Shown: one piece after another, positions 35,539 through 40,480 of the stretch
Position numbering within the stretch: the stretch's first letter is position 1
Layout: the number at the start of each line of letters is the position of its first letter
Assembly (NCBI GenBank): GCA_016935555.1
Contig: JAFGQR010000035.1
Coordinates: 1 to 40,480, forward strand
DNA from: Verrucomicrobiota bacterium
GTDB lineage: Bacteria > Verrucomicrobiota > Verrucomicrobiia > Limisphaerales > JAFGQR01
Direction: 5' to 3'
DNA length: 40,480 bases
Notes under the pieces: model-generated
What the model was told of the DNA's origin: nothing
Databases searched by the model: none
Seen by the model: the letters and a program-made list of their open reading frames with translations, nothing else
Position numbers and translations under genes: made by a program

Positions 35539-35945
35539 CGAGCGCCCACGGCCCGGCGCCCTCAGGCGGCCTGTCGGACAGGAATGCTCGCACGCCAGCG
35601 TGCCACGGGTGCCGGAGGGCGTTGTCGCCAGAAGGCACGGCGTTGCCGGATCCGTCAGATTCAGCAGTCTCACGATGCCAATTCCGTTAACGCATTCCCA
35701 CCGGTCCTGTCGAGGCATTTCATCGTCTCCCAAACCGCGCCGCCAACTCGCCCTGATCAAACACCTCGACGGCGTCGCATGCCCGCACGCCCCTGCCACC
35801 GCTCCGCTCCGGACACAGCTCCGGCCAACCAAGGACGCCGAGGGACCACGTGCGCAGCAGCGGGCCGGGACCCGTCACAGGCAGTCCCCGAGGGCACTGG
35901 CACGCGCGGCGGCGCCTGCGGTGCCGGGCACGTCTTGGAAACTAT
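35539..35945. other. intergenic region with no recognisable gene
   Basis: The 407 bases between the amidase start and the tRNA promoter are G+C rich and have no frame with a convincing protein signature. The open minus-strand frame here is only an upstream extension of the amidase and looks unconserved. I see no structured RNA. Confidence 0.6.
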
Positions 35946-35974
35946 TTGACGGCTGGCGGCGCTGCCGATAGATT
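35946..35974 (+). promoter_or_regulatory. promoter of tRNA-Asn
   Basis: TTGACG (35946-35951) and TAGATT (35969-35974) are exactly 17 bases apart, with the first tRNA base 17 bases downstream of the -10 box. This is the strongest promoter match in the window. Confidence 0.75.
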
Positions 35975-35990
35975 ACGCCGCGCTTTGGGA

Positions 35991-36065
35991 TCCAGAGTAG
36001 CTCAATGGTAGAGCAGCCGGCTGTTAACCGGCGGGTTGCAGGTTCGAGCCCTGCCTCTGGAGCCA
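35991..36065 (+). tRNA. trnN: tRNA-Asn (anticodon GTT), CCA encoded
   Basis: A full cloverleaf can be drawn: acceptor TCCAGAG / CTCTGGA, D-arm GCTC-AATGGTA-GAGC, anticodon arm GCCGG-CTGTTAA-CCGGC with GTT at 36023-36025, and T-arm GCAGG-TTCGAGC-CCTGC. The discriminator is G (36062) and CCA is encoded at 36063-36065. The base composition changes just after the 3' end, so the gene may have served as an integration site. Confidence 0.97.
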
Positions 36066-36224
36066 AGTTTTCAAGGAGTTAGGTCCATAGAATAACCTAA
36101 ATACTAGTTATTTACGGTAATGTTCAGGCTCCTTTTTCGCCGCTGGCCATCCTCTGCAGTTTTGGGAAATCTCAGGCAATACTGTGGAACAAGTGTGGAA
36201 TATTTCGCGCTTCGAAGTCATTCG

Positions 36225-36303
36225 GATCCCGCTGCTGTTATCGCATTGGGTACGCTTTGGACTCATAATCCCGCCGAGCGGGATCGCTGGTTCCGCCTGC
36301 AGG
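36225..36303 (+). other. possible decayed tRNA(CAT) remnant
   Basis: GGACTCATAATCC at 36259-36271 is identical to the anticodon arm of many CAT-anticodon tRNAs (anticodon at 36264-36266). It is preceded by GCATTGGGTACGC, like a D-loop, and followed by GATCGCTGGTTC, like the start of a T-arm. The D- and T-stems do not pair properly, so it is not functional. A 9-base inverted repeat (GATCCCGCT at 36225-36233, AGCGGGATC at 36277-36285) overlaps it. Confidence 0.3.
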
Positions 36304-36326
36304 ATCCAGCCCCCGCAACCAATTTC

Positions 36327-36357
36327 AAGCCCCTGCAAGCCTGGCTCGCAGGGGCTT
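36327..36357. other. perfect 10-bp stem-loop
   Basis: AAGCCCCTGC (36327-36336) and GCAGGGGCTT (36348-36357) are exact reverse complements around an 11-base loop. This resembles terminators or structures near attachment sites. There is no U-run on either side, so its role is open. Confidence 0.45.
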
Positions 36358-36428
36358 ACCTCTTCTCCCCCCGAGAGTTGCAACGCCAGGCATTACCCCG
36401 CAATTCAGGGCAACCTCAGGCACGAAAA

Positions 36429-36450
36429 CCAAACATTTGCCAAACATTTG
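36429..36450 (+). repeat. tandem pair of 11-mer CCAAACATTTG
   Basis: Two identical, head-to-tail copies occupy 36429-36439 and 36440-36450. The second copy with the next base forms the dyad CCAAA-CA-TTTGG. They look like protein-binding sites (iterons or arm-type sites). Confidence 0.7.
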
Positions 36451-36509
36451 GCCCGCCGGCTGCTCTTTTGGTCACGCTGTGTCTCGCTGTGTCCGGCGGG
36501 GGCGCATTG

Positions 36510-36533
36510 CCAAACTTTTGCCAAATATTTTGG
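36510..36533 (+). repeat. second pair of related 11-mers (CCAAACTTTTG, CCAAATATTTT)
   Basis: CCAAACTTTTG (36510-36520) is followed directly by CCAAATATTTTGG (36521-36533), one or a few substitutions from the units 81 bases upstream. The paired, directly repeated design is the same in both clusters. Confidence 0.6.
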
Positions 36534-36910
36534 CGCCACGCATGCGGGAATCGCGGGAATCCGAGGGGCGTCGAGGCGGCAGTCAGGCCACAAGCCTGAA
36601 GGGCGGTGGTTCAAGTTTGGAGGCCGACGGAACGTCAAAACTGAGCGACAGTCGACCCTCCGTGATAATGCCCGTGACTCCCGACAACCTGAGCGCGTCG
36701 CCGAAGCAAACGACTTCCAAACTGCGAAGCGGGCAGGCTTTTCGCTCTAGCAGGCCGTCGGACTTAGGACGTCTTGCCTGCATCGTAGCGGCTAGTGCGT
36801 TCCGGCCGCTCTGGCGTTTTGAAGCCCGGCCTGCTTGGTCTAGTGACATTGTTTGCCGATGTCCTTTCCGCTTGATTTGCATCCATCATTCAACGAACAG
36901 GCCCGCACGA

Positions 36911-37762
36911 TCACTCTGCCTCGACAGCTCGGAAAAACGCACGTAGCGGCTCTGCGGCAAGAAGCAGTCCTGTCTGGAAAGGGCTGATATTGGTGGAAAC
37001 AGCTCTCCAACCGCTAAAGTCCTCCGACTTTTCCAGAATCACTTTTTTGCCCAGTTGTCCTGAAACGGTGAGCCATAGCACACCGTCGCAAATGACTGGC
37101 GGCTGCAGCGCCAGCATGCCTTGGCCGGGCATGGCACCGGCTCGAATGGGAATGCCAGGCCGGGTGTCGTACGCCCAGTCGATGACGACGCCACCCGGCA
37201 ACCTCGCGTCGATGCGCACCCAGCCAAAGTGCCGTCCTGAGTCCGACTCAAATTGCACCGCCATGTACGCGACCATGTTGGTGAACAAACCTATGCACAC
37301 AAACTCACTGGTGACTGCGCACGCATTCAATGTGGATGCCCCGGGAAAAGCTGGATTGTGATTGGGTGTGTCTCGGTCCACCCATACGATTGCCTCGGGG
37401 AGATCACTCCCAATTATCTCTCCATTGCGAAAAGGCGTTACCCAGCTTCCGAAGTCGGGTGGCATGGCCAACACTGCTGCCTGACTATTCCTCCCGTTAG
37501 GCTGTATCCGCGGTCCATAATCGCTTGGATGGAAGATCATGAAGAAATCCACAATTGCATTTCCATCGAGGTCCAAGAAATAGGAGAAGGTGTTCGTGTT
37601 GAATGGTAGGGGGTGCGGTGCCTCAACATAGCGAATGCTGAGAACGGGTTCGCTTGGAGGCGTGGGATCAGCCTCCAAGCGGATCAGAAGACCAAGTAGG
37701 GCAGTAACCGCAAGGATGCGGCCGATACGCCGCCTGACTGGTGCTATACAGGTAGAGCTCAT
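36911..37762 (-). CDS. secreted protein of unknown function with verrucomicrobial-type C-terminal tail (283 aa)
   Basis: A basic N-terminus and a hydrophobic stretch (about 14-28, RILAVTALLGLLIRL) form a signal peptide. The middle contains DLDGNAIVDFFM and, at about 180, FGWVRIDARL...VIDWAYDTRPGIPIRAG, a pattern I know from secreted verrucomicrobial proteins with PEP-type anchors or beta-sandwich domains. The last 60 residues (VSGQLGKKVILEKSEDFSGWRAVSTN... FFRAVEAE) resemble the tail of the upstream S8 peptidase in its corrected frame. The start ATG overlaps the corrected stop of that peptidase (ATGA), so both belong to one operon. Function is unknown. Base composition is lower in G+C than the core genes. 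Confidence 0.78.
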   Translation of the reverse strand: MSSTCIAPVRRRIGRILAVTALLGLLIRLEADPTPPSEPVLSIRYVEAPHPLPFNTNTFSYFLDLDGNAIVDFFMIFHPSDYGPRIQPNGRNSQAAVLAMPPDFGSWVTPFRNGEIIGSDLPEAIVWVDRDTPNHNPAFPGASTLNACAVTSEFVCIGLFTNMVAYMAVQFESDSGRHFGWVRIDARLPGGVVIDWAYDTRPGIPIRAGAMPGQGMLALQPPVICDGVLWLTVSGQLGKKVILEKSEDFSGWRAVSTNISPFQTGLLLAAEPLRAFFRAVEAE

Positions 37763-37980
37763 TCTACTTCCATCACCCGAAAGAACCGATGCCGTTGCTG
37801 CGGGTCCACGGGGAGTTCTACCGCGACGTTCTCCTTCGCCGCACTGACTTCGGGGCCGATGTCAGTCCAGCCGGGACCTTCCACGTTGTTGCGGTATTGG
37901 ACTTGGTACCGCTGGCCGACGACTCCGTGCCAGATGACGGCGAAATTTCCCGAGGGTGCAAAGCTGCTGACCGATGAACC
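37759..37980 (-). pseudogene. frameshifted 3' end of the S8 peptidase gene (73 codons)
   Basis: In the frame other than that of the main peptidase reading, 37980-37759 encodes SSVSSFAPSGNFAVIWHG, then GQRYQVQYRNN..GPGWTDIGP and ends in HRFFRVMEVE before a stop. This is a coherent beta-rich tail of the same type as in the neighbouring secreted protein. It cannot be read independently, since a TGA stands directly before it and it has no start at the correct place. Its stop overlaps the next ATG by ATGA. It is best explained as the original C-terminus, cut off by a single indel at about 37965-37982; a sequencing error is equally possible. Confidence 0.75.
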
Positions 37981-40168
37981 TCAATTCCGATTTCGGCTGA
38001 GGAATGTTCCCGCCGATAAAGATAGAGACGCACTGCGGATCGCTGTTCTGAAGGTTGTCCTTGTGGGTTACGCGGACTGTGTAGGTGCCCGCAGTGGGGT
38101 TAGCGATATGCACCTGCTCAACGTTATCTCGTGTGTTATCGCCAGTAGTGGCGGCCGCCGCGCGAGCGGCGGCAGTCTGATTGACTAGATCAGGATTGAG
38201 CAGCCAAGGTTCGTGAGTGCCAGCAGAAGGATTGATGACCCGCAAATCGAGGTCGTTCACCAAACGGGCGTTCATCGGGTCCACCGCAAGAACCCCATCC
38301 ACCGGACCTAGGGGATCAGACCAACAGATAGTGACACGCAGCGGCTCGCTGCCGTCGCTCACCACGGGGAATTCGATGAAGTTACCGTCCTCCAAGAGGA
38401 CTTCCTTCAGGTGAGACCGAGATTCGCTGGCGGCATCCGCTTCGAGCAATTCGGCGGCGGCCAGGGTGTTCATTAATCCCCAGCCATAACGAAAATCCGG
38501 TCCAGGATTGGGGCCGGCTTCGTGAGCAGTGTGAATCACCAGGCCTTTGAGGGTCGATGCCAACAGGCGCATCGCGTTCGGCCGAAGCTGGGCGTGGAAT
38601 TCGGCTAGGAGGGCGATCGATCCGGTGACGCTGGGTGCTGCGAAGCTCGTTCCAGTGACTGCCGGATTGTCGATGAAGTACAAATTGTCGCCATCGTGTG
38701 CGGGCGTGGTGAGCGTGACACCATTGGCGACAACATCGGGTTTGATTCGGCCATCGTCAGTGGGGCCGAGCGAACTGAAGCCTGTCAACACCACACTCGC
38801 CGGTCCGCTGTAACCGCCAACAATATCCTCTACTGCCCCCACGCTGAGGATATTCTTCGCGCTGGCCTCCGGCGTCATGGTGTCATAACCGCCGTCGTCG
38901 CCGTCGATGTCGCGAACCACTGCGGACTGGGCCCAGGTGCCGGGTTGGGCTATTGGATCGGGACGGTACCAGTGAAGCACCGGCTGGGCTGCGGGGCCTT
39001 GGTTCTGATCGTTGCCCGCTGACCAAACCGTGAGATAGTCGGGAAACTGCACTGTTCGGTCGTCAAGCGCCTGCGGTCGCGCTGAATAATAGCCGAATTG
39101 ATAGTCAACAGCCTGATTGACACCCTGGTGCCCGAACCAGTACCAAGCAGCTTGAATAGGATGCCATCCGCTGCCAGCACCGTAAGAATGGTTTGACAAT
39201 TCTAATCCCTCCGTGACGGCGGTATCCATCTCAATCTCATCATCCACGAAATCGTATCCCCAAAGATCGGACAACGGTGCCATACCATGCGTGATCAGCC
39301 CAACCGGAGGATTATAGATGATTCCAATCGCACTCATTACACCAGCAACAGCAGTGGTGTGAAAACCAAGCGCGGTGGCCCCGTCTCGTTGCGTAACACG
39401 GGATGGTGAAGGCGGGATGTTTTCCCCAAACTCCCAATGAGTGCGTCTGACCGCTGTTTCGTCCCAGATGCCCATCAGTTGGGCGTTGCCGGTCAGATCA
39501 AACCCGCTAGTTCCCCCTGACAAAACCTCGTCAGTGGAGATCGTATCCGCTGCGACAATCGAATGGCCAATCAAGTAAACGGAGCCGCCCTTGGACGGAA
39601 CGAGCCTTGCCCTGCGATCACCACCGATGTCCAGCTCAAGAAGTCCACCTTCTCTAATGACGGACTCCTCGAACGTTTGGCGTTCGGCAACAACTCCGCG
39701 TTGTCGTTCCGGTAATCCAGAGCGAGCCTGCTCCCGACTCGATTGGATAGTGGCGCGCAAGGTGGTCGGCTGGCCACCGGCAGTTCGAATGCCCCGGTGG
39801 AGCAACGGAGAAACCTCCCGCTCATAACGCTCCTGCCGTTGCCGTGCCGATTCCTCAGCGAGTCGTTGTGCGGTGGCGGGATCAACCTGCGCGGCAGCTT
39901 CCTGGGCCACCTGTCGGGCGGCACGGGTGGCGGCTTGTTCGGGTGTATCGGGCACAGCGGTATCATCGACCACGAACATGCCCGGCGCAGCTTCGACCGA
40001 TGGAAGCTGCGGGAAGGGACTGAACGGCATGGGCGGGAGGTCCGGGTCCTTGGCCGAGTAGAATGTCCCAGGCAATGACGGAGCCTGCTGGGCAAAGGTC
40101 GCGCTAGCGAGAGCGAGCGCCACTATTGAGATTGCGATTACTGTGGTCTTGTTCCTCGGTGTTTTCAT
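37862..40168 (-). CDS. secreted subtilisin-like S8 family serine peptidase, frameshifted near its end
   Basis: A signal peptide (TTVIAISIVALALASATFAQQ, about 8-28) leads to a Pro-rich and then Glu/Arg/Ala-rich helical propeptide-like region (30-170). The S8 domain has Asp236 (LMGIWDETAVR), His270 (GFHTTAVAGVM), Asn386 of the oxyanion hole (WSAGNDQ) and Ser508 (GTSFAAPSVTG), so it should be active. A C-terminal beta-sandwich (about 575-720, RVTICWSDPLG... GTYTVRVTHKDNL) follows. From about residue 733 the reading becomes Arg/Gln-rich and unlike the family: the natural tail continues in another frame to 37759. ATG at 40168 is chosen for the signal peptide; 40240 would extend it. The role is probably extracellular protein degradation. 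Confidence 0.88.
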   Translation of the reverse strand: MKTPRNKTTVIAISIVALALASATFAQQAPSLPGTFYSAKDPDLPPMPFSPFPQLPSVEAAPGMFVVDDTAVPDTPEQAATRAARQVAQEAAAQVDPATAQRLAEESARQRQERYEREVSPLLHRGIRTAGGQPTTLRATIQSSREQARSGLPERQRGVVAERQTFEESVIREGGLLELDIGGDRRARLVPSKGGSVYLIGHSIVAADTISTDEVLSGGTSGFDLTGNAQLMGIWDETAVRRTHWEFGENIPPSPSRVTQRDGATALGFHTTAVAGVMSAIGIIYNPPVGLITHGMAPLSDLWGYDFVDDEIEMDTAVTEGLELSNHSYGAGSGWHPIQAAWYWFGHQGVNQAVDYQFGYYSARPQALDDRTVQFPDYLTVWSAGNDQNQGPAAQPVLHWYRPDPIAQPGTWAQSAVVRDIDGDDGGYDTMTPEASAKNILSVGAVEDIVGGYSGPASVVLTGFSSLGPTDDGRIKPDVVANGVTLTTPAHDGDNLYFIDNPAVTGTSFAAPSVTGSIALLAEFHAQLRPNAMRLLASTLKGLVIHTAHEAGPNPGPDFRYGWGLMNTLAAAELLEADAASESRSHLKEVLLEDGNFIEFPVVSDGSEPLRVTICWSDPLGPVDGVLAVDPMNARLVNDLDLRVINPSAGTHEPWLLNPDLVNQTAAARAAAATTGDNTRDNVEQVHIANPTAGTYTVRVTHKDNLQNSDPQCVSIFIGGNIPQPKSELRFIGQQLCTLGKFRRHLARSRRPAVPSPIPQQRGRSRLD

Positions 40169-40232
40169 GTTGTGTGCTTCGGTTTGCTGTGCGTGTTCGA
40201 CTGACCCGCGACGTTCACGGGCCAGCCATTCA

Positions 40233-40268
40233 TTGAACAAACGTGGTCATTCGTTAATTCAACAAACC
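40233..40268 (-). promoter_or_regulatory. two GTTTGTTSAA repeats upstream of the S8 gene
   Basis: Read on the minus strand, GGTTTGTTGAA (40268-40258) and CGTTTGTTCAA (40243-40233) are near-identical and start 25 bases apart, about 65-100 bases before the ATG in an AT-richer stretch. They could bind a regulator or form part of the promoter; I see no clean sigma70 box pair. Confidence 0.35.
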
Positions 40269-40307
40269 GAACGACGTTCCTAATCCCGTTCATGGCAGGA
40301 CATTAGA

Positions 40308-40326
40308 ACCGGAAACAGCTTCCGGT
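40308..40326 (-). terminator. stem-loop after the partial coiled-coil gene
   Basis: ACCGGAA (40308-40314) and TTCCGGT (40320-40326) form a perfect 7-bp stem with a 5-base loop, about 30 bases after the stop at 40356 on the minus strand. The following bases on that strand (TCTAATGTCC) are only weakly U-rich. Confidence 0.4.
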
Positions 40327-40355
40327 CAACCTCGAGCAAATGGCCCCTCACCCGA

Positions 40356-40480
40356 TCAGACCCCGCCCTTGACCATCCCCACCGCGACCAACGCCCCCCG
40401 CAGGGCGTGAACCAGCGCCGACAGCGCCCGAACGTCATCGGCGAGTTCCTCGCACTTGTCCCGAAGTGCTTGAACCTCAA
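40356..40480 (-). CDS. C-terminal end of a small coiled-coil protein, cut by the window edge
   Basis: In the frame ending with TGA at 40356-40358 the sequence reads EVQALRDKCEELADDVRALSA followed by LVHALRGALVAVGMVKGGV. This is a clear heptad-type helix with a hydrophobic end. The overlapping frame from 40480 to 40280 is rich in Arg, Trp and Cys and looks spurious. C-termini like this occur in small phage-type proteins such as head fibres, but that is only a resemblance; 40 residues cannot decide. The start lies beyond the window. Confidence 0.55.
   Translation of the reverse strand, partial: EVQALRDKCEELADDVRALSALVHALRGALVAVGMVKGGV

Larger units (their letters stand above)
36066..36910. other. 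long low-G+C non-coding region downstream of tRNA-Asn
   Basis: The 845 bases between the tRNA and the secreted-protein gene have about half G+C (31/60 counted at 36121-36180). Open frames here are short and carry no protein family signature. The first 50 bases contain an inverted repeat TTAGGT/ACCTAA (36079-36084, 36095-36100) and a small AT-rich hairpin at 36099-36113. The rest holds the separate elements listed below. This pattern fits the edge of an old integrated element that has lost its integrase, which remains an inference. Confidence 0.55.

Noticed and set aside
36120-36946. several 90-190-codon frames in the tRNA-Asn downstream region
   Set aside because: They overlap each other on both strands, cross the repeats and stem-loop, and none shows a coherent domain or hydrophobic pattern.
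1-40480. CRISPR array or insertion sequence
   Set aside because: No regularly spaced long repeats, no transposase motifs and no terminal inverted repeats with target duplications were seen.

Overview
The window looks like a chromosomal segment of a G+C-rich member of the Verrucomicrobia (PVC group). The pointers are a Minf_1886-family gene (a family known from Verrucomicrobia and Planctomycetes), an H-X9-DG type pseudopilin, a GH106-like hydrolase, a Tat-exported Gfo/Idh/MocA oxidoreductase, a MoxR/DUF58/von Willebrand A cluster, secreted proteins with a short beta-rich tail ending in FFR, and a general lack of Shine-Dalgarno sequences. The taxonomic call is an inference from gene content.

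Layout. 184-3290 (+): a tightly packed operon of a tiny membrane protein, a Minf_1886 protein and a double-domain M16 peptidase. 3336-6691 (-): thiG, a heptose-7-phosphate kinase and a ceramidase-like protein. 6793-12890 (+): a GH106-like hydrolase, a VKOR-thioredoxin fusion, a pseudopilin and hisF. 12891-14602 (-): a Tat-exported oxidoreductase and a small membrane protein. 14814-17121 (+): rnhC, a flavin reductase and a trpG/pabA-type amidotransferase. 17283-25759 (-): a five-gene MoxR cluster (moxR, DUF58, BatA-like, a second vWA membrane protein, a DUF4175-like protein) with 4-base overlaps. 26008-29324 (+): a PhoPQ-activated-pathogenicity-related hydrolase, a DUF192 lipoprotein and hemL. 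29326-35538 (-): amidase, GlcD-GlcF-like fusion, prmC and murA.

At 35991 stands a tRNA-Asn(GTT) with a good promoter. Right after its 3' end the base composition changes: hand counts give 31/60 G+C at 36121-36180 and 28/60 at 39301-39360, against 45/60 at 28081-28140. This stretch (36066-40480) holds a non-coding part with paired 11-mer repeats, a perfect stem-loop and a tRNA-like remnant, then a two-gene minus-strand unit of a subtilisin-like S8 peptidase and a secreted protein, and finally the 3' end of a small coiled-coil protein cut by the window edge. It looks like a laterally acquired island anchored at the tRNA. The S8 gene is frameshifted near its 3' end: its natural tail continues in another frame to a stop that overlaps the next start by ATGA.

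The most useful general observation is a recurring promoter layout. At several unit starts a TTG-type -35 box and an A/T-containing -10 box are 17 bases apart, and the start codon lies only about 7-13 bases after the -10 box. This predicts leaderless or nearly leaderless mRNAs and helps choose start codons. I did not find a clearly new multi-gene system. The best candidates for follow-up are the MoxR/vWA cluster, the tRNA-Asn island with its frameshifted protease, and the Minf_1886/M16 peptidase unit.
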